NCBI GenBank assembly: GCA_038503075.1
Contig: JBCAML010000006.1
Span: 1,798,001-1,862,000 of the forward strand
DNA: 64,000 nucleotides
DNA from: Gyromitra esculenta
Taxonomy: Eukaryota; Ascomycota; Pezizomycetes; Pezizales; Discinaceae
Direction: 5' to 3'
Shown: in pieces, positions 47,468 to 59,991 of the stretch
Numbering within the stretch: position 1 is the stretch's first letter
How the letters are laid out: every line of letters begins with the position of its first letter
Program-made: the position numbers and the translations under genes
Notes under the pieces: generated by a model
What the model was told of the DNA's origin: nothing
Seen by the model: the letters and a program-made list of their open reading frames with translations, nothing else
Database searches by the model: none

Positions 47468-49102
47468 AGATGAGACCCTGCGTTCACAAAATAAACCCCT
47501 CAAGCCCGAGCGAGAAAGGGATCCCATCTAAGCCCGCGGACCCTGAACGTCATATCGTCGGGCGCCGTAGTACTGCAGAGTAGGTGCATAGGGGGAACGA
47601 GCGCGAGACACAGGCAAGCAGGTTGGGTTGCTGGGTTGGCCGGTCCGTCCGTGTCTCGCGCATGGTGGGTTTGAATCAAAGCAAAACAACGTACCTGCAG
47701 CATCACGAGAGAGTTGTAGCGAGAAAACTTGAGATTGTGTGTTTATGGGGGTGAGTCTAGTGATGGAGGGGGTTAGTTGTGGTTGAGGTTGGGTTGTAGT
47801 TGTGGTTGAGGTTGAGATAGTAGGGGCAGTGGTAGTGCCAGTGGCAGCAGAGTGGGACGATGAGGACGAGACGGCGATGAAAGGGATGAAGAAGAAGAAG
47901 GACCACTTTACTCTCCACACCGCAAAGTCCGCTGGAGATGGTTTTGAATTACCAGAGGATCAAGCTGGTTCCGGTTTTGAACGCGCCAACAGCAGCAAAA
48001 GGCAACTATGAGGTAGGTATGCGATTATTATGTATGTCTATGTCTGTATGCAGCGATGGGCGTGCGATCCATAAAAGACGCGCTTGGAGGTACCGTCTGG
48101 ATCGTTAATGGCTGATTGATGGCTGCGGAACTGACAACCTCCTCCACCTCACTTGGCCCTGTCGCACGCAGCCTCTTCCTCCGCCCCCACCCTCCGCCCT
48201 CCCGTGGAACGGTGGTGGTGAAATGGAATATCAGCCACTGTACTTATCTCCGCGAGACCAGCAACCACTTGCTCTGCAGGCCACCAACAGAGGGAGAGAA
48301 AGACCACGCCTGTATTTCCAGGAAAGCGAGAACGGGGCTGTGAATGCCAATGTGAGCGTGGGCTACCGTACCAAGTGCTCGCTCGTTGGGCAGCTAGCGA
48401 GGCCAGCGAGGATCGCTTTCAGAACACACCACTATATCGAATCGCTGATTGATGGGATGGTGAGGCAAATCAAGTTCCACGAATCGACGACGCGAAAAAG
48501 ACCCGGCACATTTTTCCCTTGCATAGATGCCGCCCTCAGTCCCTGTTTCGCAGCCTGTGCGCTTATCTAAATCGGCATTTCCCGTTTTCCAACCAACAAA
48601 CATCTCTCCTTTCTGTTTCATTTGGAGCGCAAGCTTATTAGTACCGGTTGTGCGGGTAGACCCTACATTACATACATCCTTTTCCATTATCGTACCTGCT
48701 TATTTCTAGAAATCCGTCCCTTTCGAAATCGTCCCGTCGCCCGTTTTCGTCCTCTTAGAGGCATCCTTCTAGAACACCTGGAAGGTTCGCGCAGAGTCGC
48801 AAGCTTACTACAGTACCAATTTCTTTCCAATCCCATCTAGTGCTATTTTTAGTCGACAATCTCCCCATCAACCAATACCGTATTTGAAATCCAAGTATTT
48901 CAAACCATTGTCTTCTGCAATTCCAATTGCGCCCTTCTGTATCCAGGGCCAAGGCTCAATGGGCTGGCGGTGGTACGCATGTTCTAGCGACCAGGCAGTG
49001 GACCCCGAATCGGATCAAGACATTCTGGAGGTGTGGTTGTAGCTTGTTCCAGCAGCTAACTTGGCGTGTGGGTTCCATGGAGTCGGATCTGTTTGATTCA
49101 AG

Positions 49103-49148
49103 TGACGTAGGGTGCACCGAGAGTCGTACCCATGATCTAAGATCTGAA
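49103..49148 (-). pseudogene. Possible decayed tRNA 3' half
   Basis: On the minus strand the segment reads CATGGGTACGACTCTCGG followed by TGCACCC. This is similar in layout to a tRNA T-arm and acceptor end but with a spoiled T-loop. No matching 5' half with a D-arm is visible. Weak evidence. Confidence 0.25.
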
Positions 49149-51566
49149 TTTTGTACACATCTCGTGATATTCAATTGTGGTCTGATGGTCTGACATATCG
49201 ACAGACGATGCTCAATTCATGGAAAAAGGATAGATTACATAAGATAGTAAAGTTTTATACGGATGTTCTAGCTAGGGAGTAATGTGTATGGAACACTAGA
49301 GGGTGGTTTCTCATCTGCTGCTAATATTTTGCGAAGAAGACTAATGTTAAAAATTCGATAATCTCCCTCAAAATTCTGGGTTCTGTCTAGGCAAAGGTCT
49401 TTTTTAATTTTAATTTTAACTTAGATAGACACAGAAATATATATACTACACGGCTATCCAGTATCAATCCAGCCATGTCATCCCTTTAGAAGCCGGAAAC
49501 CATTGTCGAGTCAGATCTGAAAAAGTACCAGTGGCGTAATATCTAGGTTCTTATATTACCAGATCGGAAGATATATAATCTCGCCCCATGTTTAATATTA
49601 GGCGAGTTAGATCTAGTCATCAATCCAGTACGTAATAGGCATCCAGAGCCACGGTTTGCATGTTTTTGAACACAAGAGTACAAACCTAGCGGTCGCCAAA
49701 AAAAACACCCTGAATGTCTCACGTGTATATAGGTAAGCCATAACCTAATGTAAGATATTTTCGAATTCGTACCCGTCTTGTACCCATGCGTTCCGTATGT
49801 AGCAGTATCATAACCAGGTAATCCTACTCCCGATATAATCACGACATATCACTCATCTGTATTCCTTCATTTGGTCCTTGGTTGCGAAGAAACCTTCATA
49901 TCGACACCTGATAGGCTGTTGAATATCCACTAATCTTTCAAACCCCCTATCATATTCGGCCCATAATACCTCGAACCAGTCTCGCAAAAAAGGACACCTT
50001 ATCTTAATCTCCCCGCTATTTTAATTTACGTACGTACTCCATACCCCAACTCTCCACCTTCGCACTCAGAACGTCTGGTGCGTTTCCCACAACGCACCAG
50101 CGGAAATCGGAACATTAAAAGCGCCCCCCCCGATTGGTGGCGGGGGGACTACATGTATGTCTGGGTATAACGTGCGTGCAAGCGCCTGACATGGGGAGGG
50201 GCGTAAGTGTGAAATCGGATTGACTCCTCACGAGGCGAGGGGTCGGGTTTAAATTACCCGGCTCGGAAAGGCGCTGACGACTGTTTGTTGAGCCTCTCGA
50301 ACAAGGGTGATCCTGGTAGCTAAGAATAGTAGCGTTAACCTTGTCTTTGACGACGGAAGTACATGTCGTTGGGGGATGTATGGATTTTGGTTTGTGGGTT
50401 TGGTTTGTTTATTATGGGAGGGCTTTTTAGGGAGGCTAGTTACGGGGGTTTGTTTGTGAGAGTGTCTGTATTAGGAAAATCTAGGACCGTTGTGACTGAT
50501 AGAAGAGTGTGAAGAGGGGAGCCAGTGCTGGTGACCTGTATCTACATATGTTTGTGTACGGCGAGCATGCAGAATAACACATATCGAGTGATATGATTAA
50601 CCGTGACTCATAATTGAGAACAATACACAAGAAAGAGATACAACGAATTCTAGCCTATTAAGTTAATCCGCCTACAATACAAGTACTAGTACATGAGGCG
50701 AACGATGAGTATTCTTTTACGCTCTGGCTGCTTACATCAACTATAGCACTGCAGCGCATGCTCTAGAAAACCCGTGAAACTTTCCCGGATGTAATACTAG
50801 GTATTCCTTGAGATCTTGTGGATTGGACTCAGAATTCCTGAGTTTTGTTTAGCACCCTTAAGTTTTTTCGTCAATCCAGGATCCAATAATGTTATGGTGG
50901 GTGCTAGTGGTTCGTACCAGTCACAGTCATTGTAACGATGAACAGTACCGCTGATCTGGCGATGCCAGAAGGAGGTAGTGGATTTGGCTAAGGGATTCCC
51001 TACCAATACTCCTTTTTTCGATAAAGTCTCTTTTCTCTTGTATAATTCTAGATCTGAATAATTTGTTATCCTAAATTAGTCTCATATTTAGCTACAACTC
51101 AGCAGCTTGCTGCTACCATGAGATTCTAAATCGTACTTCTTGAGATCGTATCTTTTGATAATGTGTGGCGTCTTGCGTGCTCGCCGCTATTAGTGTTTGG
51201 AGAGGCATATTGTAGGTTTTCTGTACGTGTAGGTGCTTGAGCATGCTAATGTAGGTCGACCAATCAAGCCGCGAGTGCGCCTGCCGAGGACGAACTAAAA
51301 ATCTTTACTAGCAAAAGGTATACCCAAGTTCTCATGCCTATCCTGAACATGCATGTACCATTTGGGGTTGATAGATACCCTACCATGGGCTTAGGGCTTT
51401 TGCCCAAATCTGCACCTGGTATGGAATAAAAAGTCGAATGATATTTTGTGATGGTTATTGGATAATAGTGTTTCATATTCGCATTCAACCCGTAGGTTAT
51501 GGAAATACGCTATAGGCATCAGGTTCCCACTTGGGTATTGTGACCGGAAAACTGCCAACCTGGAAG

Positions 51567-51630
51567 GTGAGTATACTGAGGGTGGGATTCGAACCCATAG
51601 CCTCCCGTTTTGCAACGAGAGACAACTAGA
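51567..51630 (-). pseudogene. tRNA-like fragment (T-arm and possible anticodon arm)
   Basis: On the minus strand there is a perfect T-arm, TGGGTTCGAATCCCA, preceded by CTCTCGTTGCAAAACGGGAG, which can form a stem around TTGCAAA (GCA, cysteine-like). The 3' CCCTCAG has no pairing partner at the expected 5' position and no clear D-arm exists. The anticodon loop also seems one base too long. It is probably a truncated or decayed tRNA copy, but a functional tRNA is not fully excluded. Confidence 0.4.
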
Positions 51631-52049
51631 TAGCTATGATGGTGATTATTGGATACTTTAGAAACTCTCCATTTTTTTGCACTCACTTAGGGTTTAACTC
51701 ATTGCAAACTTTCAGAGTAGAACATCTTGTTTATCATTATTAGTCAAATTTATTTAGCAGCGGTGTAAATATTCACTCACATTCAAAACTTTTCGCCTGA
51801 TTTTAATTTACTGCAATGGGGATTCTCTGGCTTTTTATTATTAGGGGCCTCAGTCCAGCGAACAGTACCCACTCCATCAATAAAACGACCGCCTTTCTGC
51901 GTTATTGCTTCCTGTGCTGCATAGGTTTCCGGGAGACTATAACATAACGGCACTTTACCGGGCGGCGGCAAATAGGGGTAAAGCAGACCAGGTTGTGGCC
52001 CGAAGAAAGAGAAGAGATTTAGGTAGTTTCTATTAGCGGTGATGATGAG

Positions 52050-52350
52050 AGATACACTGTGACCTATGGGCAGTGGATGTGTCTATCATCAATGCTGGCC
52101 CAAATTTCTACTTTAAAGGTTCAGTGACAAGCGAAGCTGATGTTAATTTCCTCGACGAAGAGCCTAATGAAACCTCTGACAGCCGAGTAATTCTATTCTG
52201 AGGCGTTCGTAGCGGACACTTGGGACTTATACACCTGTTGCTGAAGATGGGAATCAACGCCAACCATTGCTCTAGTGTTTCTGGCATATCAATCCGGATG
52301 GCGTCATTGAGAGGGAACTCAGAAGCGATCCGTTCTTTATTGGATTAGAA
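52050..52350 (+). pseudogene. Decayed ankyrin-repeat relic 1
   Basis: Reading in one frame gives VSIINAGPNFYFKGSVTSEA, then DSRVILF, a TGA stop, and GVRSGHLGLIHLLLKMGINA with MASLRGNSEAIRSLLD and another stop. The pieces have ankyrin character (GHLGLIHLLLKMG). The TGA sits where relic 2 has TGG (Trp), consistent with G-to-A decay. No start codon or complete frame is seen. Confidence 0.6.
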
Positions 52351-53124
52351 TACTGTTATCACTTTTACGAACAGGAGGACATCAGTATTTGGATACTGCT
52401 CCAACTGACAACATTTGCCATGACTTTGTCATGGTAATGACTCCGAAACCAAGCCTGATCAGCGAATACTCTCAGTCTCTCGATTGAACTCCTACTTCTT
52501 GCTGTTGAGTATCTCACGCTAAATAGTACTCCTTTCTTCCTTCGGAATAGTTGCTATCTCGAATCGTTATTGCTTCCGGTAATCTACAAATTCTCTAAAA
52601 ATCGATAAGAGTATGCCACTCCTCAGGCCCTCAAATGAAATTCTCACTAGTTTGCTGGATTTCTTAGCAAGAACGAGATATATTCTTTCTGCCAAAGCAG
52701 ATACTATCTTACTTTGATGTCTTTTACTGTGCTGTACAGGCTTTTGAAAAACTAGTAGGAGTACGGTTGATTGGCTACTATTTGGGGTCGATGGCTGCAT
52801 ATCTTATGCATATACTATTGGACATCATGGAATCGGATAGCCGGGTGATTTTTCATGATGTCACTTTTTCCTGTCGTAGGTCGTAACACACTGAACCTTC
52901 AAGAGCGAAGTTTTTATCTAACCAGCATCACTCAACTGAATCGTTTTTTTAGTCAACCGATCGAAGTCTTCTGTTCTGCGGCGACATATGCATTTAAAAA
53001 AATCTCCAAGACCATTCTACTTGAAACATCTGAACTGACAATAATTAAGTAGCGCCGAGTCGAAGGAATTCGAGAACTCAGAGATCACCATGACGCCCCT
53101 CAACCTCTCAAATACCCCCGATTT

Positions 53125-53690
53125 GTGTTCGCTTCTTTGGACCAAGCATCAGCTACGGCTTTGCTGCCCCCAGGGCTACACAAATTTACCGAGACTCAAC
53201 AAGAATATCCAATGCTCGCCCTGTATTGGTCAGCAGTGATGAGAATGAAACAGGAACGAGGCTACTATTTGAAAGAAGATACGAGATTCAAGTCGTGGCT
53301 ATCAGCGATAACGGATAATCCGCTATTATCCATAACCCACCGAATAAGTCTAGTGGTGCAGCATTTGAGTTTGTTCTCAAGGCTAGACCGAATCTCTACA
53401 TTAAAGGATCGAAATCCGACGAAGCCGATGAGTTTTCCGATGAGGGATCAAATGGCAGTGCAGGTGGTTGGAAAGCTCTGACCTGGGTTGCCTGTAACGG
53501 GCAATTAGTCCTCATGAACCTGTTTCTGAACAGAGGGGCGGATGTTAATCGCCGCTCTAATACTTCTTGTACGGTGATTCAGATGACGGCATTCAGAGGA
53601 AATGTCAGGGTGGCCCAGTTTTTGTTGGAGTCTGGTGCTTATACCGTTTCTGATAGATTGAGCCAAGAGAGCAACGGTATTTGAATGCCG
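53125..53690 (+). pseudogene. Decayed ankyrin-repeat relic 2
   Basis: A frame at 53125-53481 gives a helical sequence with TDNPLLSITHRISL and then stops. Its neighbouring frame continues better from 53350: FEFVLKARPNLYIKGSKSDE, then GGWKALTWVACNGQLVLMNL and LNRGADVNRRSNTSCTV, with AFRGNVRVAQFLLESGAY, ending at a stop near 53683. A frameshift near 53345 is therefore needed. The section after 53380 parallels relic 1 (N-Y-KGS, then W-GQL, MNLFLNRG, A-RGN, LL). The two are paralogues about 1.3 kb apart. Further ankyrin-like fragments continue to about 54230. Confidence 0.65.
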
Positions 53691-54234
53691 CTTCGCTATG
53701 CTATGAAAGGATTGTGGGAATGATGATTTTGGAAATCAGAGTTGGTATGGATCTTCTGAGCAGTCCGCAAGAGGTGGCTCTTTACGAATCTACGAAATAA
53801 GGATGGAAGGCTGTAGAAATTCCGATCAGAAATTATGGAACGAAAACAAATTTGGGGCGCGATATGTTCTTAATGAAAACCCAGTTACAACACACCGGGC
53901 AAAAGACTATAAAGGAATCGCAAAGCTCCTCATCGACTATGGGGTTGCATTTAACAATATATTGGCCCAAGCTGAAGATCCAGTCGAGAGCACCATAAAT
54001 GCACATAGTTTTGATATAGATCTTATTAAATTCCATTTGGAAGCGGGGCGGATATCAAGGAGGTTAAGAAATTTCCCTTGCACGCTGTAGCGTCTGAAGA
54101 TTATAAAGCCCTCATCAGCATATTGATCTCCATGGGGTTGATAGAAGTTGCGAGAACGGCAGACAGCTAAAACCACTTGATGAAGCTCTTATTGGTCGAA
54201 CCGACATGGTTGTCAGGATACTTCTGGAAGTGGA

Positions 54235-55708
54235 TGCGAATGTCTAATGGAGCCGATGCTACAAAGAGCTTGTTAGCGCAAGTGAAGTTTGGAGGACATA
54301 TAGCGGATTGGTTCTGAAGTAAGGATCGAAGGCCAGCGTTTTAAGCTGGGCCACAGGAGCAGTATTGGTGGGGGCTGAAGCACATATTTCTTAAGAGTGT
54401 ATATTAGTTTTTCGGTAGAGGTGAATCTTTTCTGTAGCCTTCAGCCTAGAGGTCCCGAAGTTGATTTTTTAAAAAATATCAGAACTTATAACTAATGGAT
54501 TGGTGGGGCTTGACATTAAGTTTCATGGTGAGGTACCCGAACAAATTTGCTATATACGCTGATCTTATGTTAACCCGTAGCCAACGATAGCCGCTCTAAG
54601 CCCAATCGCAGTCTGGGACAGACAAAAACGAGGAGAGAGGATGGGAAGAGTTATCACAGAATGAGAATGAAGGAGGTAGGAATGATGAATTTGTACTAGC
54701 AGCGAAAGGTTTCGAGGAGTAGTCTAAATTGTTTTCGTGATGATGGTTTAAATTTGAACATTGATGTGGTTTTGTTATATCTTTTGTTTTTATTGTTTTG
54801 TTTAGAGTGCGTTGTTGGTGTCGTTAGTTTTGTTTAAGTTGTTTTGCTTTGTTATCAGGGAGCGGAGGGCTTCGGACTATGAGGCCAAGAAGAAGGCTAT
54901 GAGGGGAAAGATAGGGGGGTGTATGTGTCTGTTTGTATTGCCATAGCTTGGGTGCTAGTTACAGTTGATGAGTTAAACAAAAAACAAAAAACCGCAGTCT
55001 GGATGGTTACAAGGGTTTATAGAATGTGTATAAATTTCAGGGCCACTATAAACCCTGTTGAATGCTGAAGTTAGAAGATTTCTTCACTCCGACCTATGGA
55101 TCATTAACCATCACTCGCACAAGTAGGTAATAGAAAAGAAGAATATTTGTTGTTGTTTATTCACTAGGTGCAAAGAAGACGATTTAGTTATGGTGGTAAT
55201 AAAAAAATCTTAAATGTTATCCCGACTCATAGGACTTTGGCTCTGGAAGTGAACCCTTCAAACCAAAAATCAGAACCTTAGTGATAGTACCATCAAATTG
55301 TACTAGACTTAAATAGTATAGATTTTCTCCTAAATCGTACTACTCGTACGCATATCATAACATTCATAATTTTTTTTTCATCCTAATAACCGGCTGCCTG
55401 GTAGTGCTTTCCGATACTGCTGGAATTTGAACACCGAAAGAAAACTCAATCCGCTCCGATCATGACATAAGGAATGAAACCCCACATTTTTCGCCAAAAT
55501 CCTCTATAAAACTGCAAGGTCGCCGAAAAAGAAAGAAAAAAAGGTAGAGAATTGGGAGACTAAACTAGAACAGGAATGTAAATTAGGAAAATACTATCAA
55601 AAACGAGAAAGATGCCACACCAATGCACTAGAAAGAAAGGAGAAAAAACAAAAATCTCTCACAAGAAAGAAATTGGATGAAAGGATAGAAGTGATAGAAT
55701 ATACCCCC
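54235..55708. other. Intergenic region downstream of the NF-X1 gene
   Basis: About 1.5 kb, AT-rich, with T-rich and A-rich runs. No supportable gene; the last few hundred bases are likely the 3' UTR of the minus-strand NF-X1 gene. Confidence 0.45.
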
Positions 55709-58700
55709 TTAGCTGGAACTCGGACTCTCTAACGTAGCTGCTTCATCTGCCGCGGTCTCCCAGTCCTCGACCACTTCTTCTTTCTCTTTCTCCTTCCTTT
55801 TCTCGAGCACCAGCTTCTTTCTCAAGTTCTCTGTAGACCCTTTGCTAGACGGGCCCACACCCCCATCCCCGCTACTAAAGACGCTGAATCCATTTTTCGA
55901 GCCGAAGCTCGTCTGAGAAAGCTTAGTCGGTGGTGCACCCTTGCTGGATGCGACCATTGACCATTGGCTTCCCTGGCGACCGACAATCTGACCGTCCCTG
56001 CCAACAGAGCAGAGATCCAGGTTTTCAGCAAGGCCTTTTTGGGCAACGAGGCGCTTCAGCTTCGGACTCAGCTCGATCAGTTCCAACTCGATCTGCTCAG
56101 AGGCTAGAGAACTAGTTTTCGGCTCAAGGAGTACCTCCTCATCGCCGGTCCACTGCATATTGAAACGTAGCTGGGATTCCTTCAAAACTGACTCCAACTC
56201 TTTTTCGAGATCGGAAGCAAGGAGGCCGACGCGGATCCCCTTGAGAACCAGAGCGTTGTGAGTATCTTTACGGGGCTTGCGGAGCTGTTGGATTGACATT
56301 GGAGTAATAACTTGAGAACCTGTGGGTCTAGTGGCGAGATATTCAGCGATTGATTTGCGTGGCGCCGAAATGAAGTTTGGTCCCTTGAAAACGATAACGC
56401 TGCGGTATGGTTCTGGGTCTTGTGATTCGGATTCAAGGCCGAAGTCAGTAGAAAGAACATGCAAAAAAGCACGTTGCGGGCTCCTCATAGGTTGAAAAGC
56501 AAGGCGTTTTGAATTCGAGCCCTCTGCAAAAGCTCTGAACTTAGCCTCAATAGTGGTTGCAAACTTTTTGTCTTTCGTATAAAAGTATATGGTTTCTTCG
56601 GAGTATGGCGGCGTGGCATCGCGTTCAGGGTCTATTTCGAGGGCCAAAGCCAGACGGCGGCTGCGACATGCATCGGTACACTTGAGCTCTTTTTTGTTTC
56701 CGGCAGCGTTCGTCTTCGAGGAACCGCACTTAATCTCTGATTTAAGGCCGCCACAGCTGCAGACGAGTTGAATCTTTGCTGGACATGGTTTTTCTTCTGA
56801 GCATTGGAACGGAGCATGACAAGCATCCAGGCACGGGTGGCTGCAAGTCAGCTTTGGCTTTCCACACTGCTGCTTGCAAGGCTCATCGCACTGTCCACCT
56901 TTATGACATATTTTGTGACAGACATGCGAACCGCAAGAAAGCCTTTTCCCGCATTCGATTCCACAGGAAACAAGTTCTCTCCAGCAAGGGACCGATTTGA
57001 CCGATTTCTTTCCACAAAGACAAGTTTTTTCAGTAAGATAAGGGCATTTCGGACAGTTCTCCTCATCTGAATGACATGGATGAGGAACCAAGGGATGATT
57101 GCAATCATTGTCCCGAGCACACGGGAAGTTACAGGCTGGCGGCTTCGCTCCACACGGGACTGGCGCAGCAATAGTTGTTTGTCCACAGTGGCAGCTCAGG
57201 TCCTCAAAACTAGCCTCCAAGCAAGATCCACAGGCGCCGCGATGACAGAGCATTGGGCAATTATGAGTGCCGCATTTAAGTAGCCTTCCACAAGGTCTAG
57301 TACAAATATGCTCTGGTTCGAACCCATCGTCATTCTGGGCGTTCGAATTTCCTGGGTTGAAAGCTTTCTTCTTCTTTGAGGCCAGTCTCTCCATGGCCTT
57401 TGGCTCTCCAGCACAGCACTTCTCACCACATTCATGTCTGCCGCAATTAAGGCCTGTTTTGCAGGTGCGCATGCATTGGGGAAGCTCCGATTCTTCACCT
57501 TGATGGCAAAGGCTACTCGAAGTCGTTCTGCCGCAGCGACAGGTAACCTCTGTTGATCTCAAGCAAACGCCACAATCGTCATCGTGGCAAGTTTTGTTGC
57601 AAAGATGTCCGCACTTAAGAACTTTATGACAAATCTTGTCGCATGTTGGGATAGGATCCGTACAAGACTTACGGGGGGTAGCCAAAATTTCGCCCAAGGG
57701 AGTTTTGCCACAAGGACAGTGAGTAATGACATCCGGAGATGCTGAACAGTGAGCTGGGAGGACATCTTGAGGATGACAGTCTTTCTGACAGTGGTGGATA
57801 CCACAATCAAGGAGCCTAAATTTTGTTAGCGTCATCCATGTTTAACTATGTGAATAAAAAGCCAACCTTTCACATTTCTTCTGGCAAGGCCAATAACCAA
57901 GCCACTCTGAGATGCCAGTTTCAGAGCCCTCGAGACTCAAGACGGGCCTCTTTTTATCGCAACATTTGATGCTCTTGATTTCGTTCCCGCAATAGCACCT
58001 CAGTTCGGATGTTACCTCACAAGCTCCGCACGGGCTTGGGTGACAAGGCTTAGAGCAAGTATGATCGCCGCATGGCATGAAATCTCCGCAAATATTCTCG
58101 CAGCTCCATCCTATTTCATAATTGGTGTCAACACATCGTTTTTGTGAGTTTTCACGCCCACAATAGCATGGTTGTACTGGCCCAATTGCGGTACAGGGAG
58201 GACAAGGCCCAGCATGACACTGGAGATCACATGCATGCGGGCATTTTCTTGGTGAGGTTCGTGTCTTGCCACATGTTTGGCCGCAGCTGTGAAACCAGTT
58301 AGCTAGCTGCCGGATATAATTAAAGTGAATATATGTGCTCACCTATGGGGAGCAAGATATCTAGAAAACTCTGGCTGCACAGTCTTCTCACACCAACAGG
58401 TATATGTCTCTGGAACCTCCTCATCTGGGTTATTACAAGCTGGACATCTCCAACTCCTCCTTGAAGGTTCACCGTCCGCTCCAGCATTCCTTGAAGGTGG
58501 CTGTTCCAAGCCTTGTTTTGCCCATTTCTGGACACAGTTTAAGTGAAAGACAGCCCAGCAGCATTTACAATTCCAGATCTTTGCCTTTCTTGTGAGTCCA
58601 CCGTAGCAAACCATGCATTCGTATGCTCCGCTGGCTATTTCTTTATGGACACGCGTCCCGATATCTTCGGCACCTTGGATAGTGTTGGTATGAGGTCTCA

Positions 58701-59991
58701 TATCCTTAACAATAGGAAATTTCTTACCATCAAGTTTAAAGTTATGTTGCTGTTGCTGTTTAAGCTTGCGATTGTTTCCGGCGTGATTCTTGGTAGCAGC
58801 GGCCTGAGGCGTGGGACGGGATGCCGGGGCGGGGCGCTGGGTGTTGTTGCTCGACTGGGACTCAGGATTCGGGCCCCGTTGACCTTGTCTCGAAGAACTT
58901 GGTTTGGCATGGTTCGTAACAGCATGAAGATGCGGCGAAAGATTTTCGACTGGTTTTCCGGGTTCAAAGGTTGCTGCGTCGGGTCTCAACTTCGCAGGAT
59001 CAACTTCAGTGTCAGTGCCGAGAGAAGTTAAATGGCCTCCAAACGACCTCGGGGGAACTAGGCGACTGTTTTTCGGGCGATCGTGATCTGGTGTCCCAGC
59101 TCGAGAGGAATTAGGAGAACTTGCTGAGTCGGGCTCGGCCTCGGTCAAGTTTCCCCCAAAACGTCTTGGTGGGGGCGCATGCCGCCGGTTCGGTGGTGCT
59201 CCCTGGGGAGCATCTCCAAGGATGTGGCTTCCTCGAGGCAAATTTACTTGGGGCCGCCGTGGTTGACGACTTCCTTCACGGTTAGAACGAGTTTCTTTCT
59301 CTTTGCCTTTACGTCCCCCCCCAGTCTGTCGAGGCCCAGTAGGTGGTTGATCGGACCTGCCCGCTGAAGATTCAGCTCCCCAATTATTGTATGAAGAAGA
59401 TGGTTTGACATCAATTGGCGGTTTCTGCGACCTAGTTTTCTCTAAATCCTGTACAGCACTCGAGTTGACGCCGATTCTCATGATCGAATGTGGGTTTGCT
59501 TTCTCACGCTTAGATTGTACTAGAGCTTCTAGTTCCTCCTCACTTCTTAATGATCGTGGCTTCAGCATTGGCACCACCGAACTTGCTTCGCCACTGGCAG
59601 GATGCTGCTGTTGCTGCTGTTGAGTTTGACCATGACCATCGCTTAATTGAGGATGTATGGTTTCGAACGGAGTGTCCGTGTTCTCAGGCACAGCATCTCC
59701 CATATCAGATGAAGCATCCCCTTCTTTCCCCTTCCCCTTGCCACCCCTTCTTGACCGACCTCTCCGGGAGCGTCCACGGGGTCTATCATGCTCGTTAGGC
59801 TGTTGTGGCAAGATATCTGGCCGTATTTGAGACTGGTACTGTTTCTGTTGCTGGTTCGAAGGGGTTTCTTCGGGATCTTGCTGGGGTCTACCGAAGTTGT
59901 GAAACGCCACCCTTCCTCTACCTCTCTGGCCTGAGCCTCTGCCCGCCGATGGAGCGATTGGTGGTGATTGAGCCGAATCAACAGTCGCCAT
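55709..59991 (-). CDS. NF-X1-type zinc-finger protein (FAP1/NFX1 homologue)
   Basis: NF-X1 proteins are nuclear regulators; yeast Fap1 also binds FKBP12. Three exons on the minus strand (59991-58343, 58286-57867, 57815-55709) sum to 4176 nt, giving 1391 residues. The first 440 residues are disordered, rich in Q, P, R and S, including RGRSRRGRSRRGG and a poly-Q tract. A RING-like PHD/RING finger follows (CMVCYGG to CPACNN, about 455-525), as in NFX1 E3 ligases. Next are many NF-X1 fingers with C-x-H-x-C spacing, for example CGQTCGKTRTSPRKCPHACD, CGDHTCSKPCHPSPCGAC and CSHPCLDACHAPFQC, through exon 3 to about residue 1060. An R3H-like domain (RRLALALEIDP onwards) and an RNA-binding-like tail end the protein. 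Both introns keep the finger spacing. Confidence 0.93.

Larger units (their letters stand above)
47215..52020. other. Long gene-poor region upstream of the PHO80-like gene
   Basis: About 4.8 kb. The first 500-800 bp are CT/GA-rich and likely the promoter and 5' leader of the PHO80-like gene, with a CAAG/CGAC tetranucleotide tract at 47421-47467. The rest has no supportable gene. TACATGTA is at 50150-50157. Two tRNA-like fragments are listed separately. Confidence 0.45.

Noticed and set aside
47528..47920. Long minus-strand frame upstream of the PHO80-like gene
   Set aside because: It is low-complexity (T, S, Q runs from a CA/GT-rich tract) and most likely leader or promoter sequence.
57301..57340. 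GGTTCGAACCC tRNA-like word
   Set aside because: It lies inside the NF-X1 coding sequence in a conserved frame, with no tRNA arms around it.
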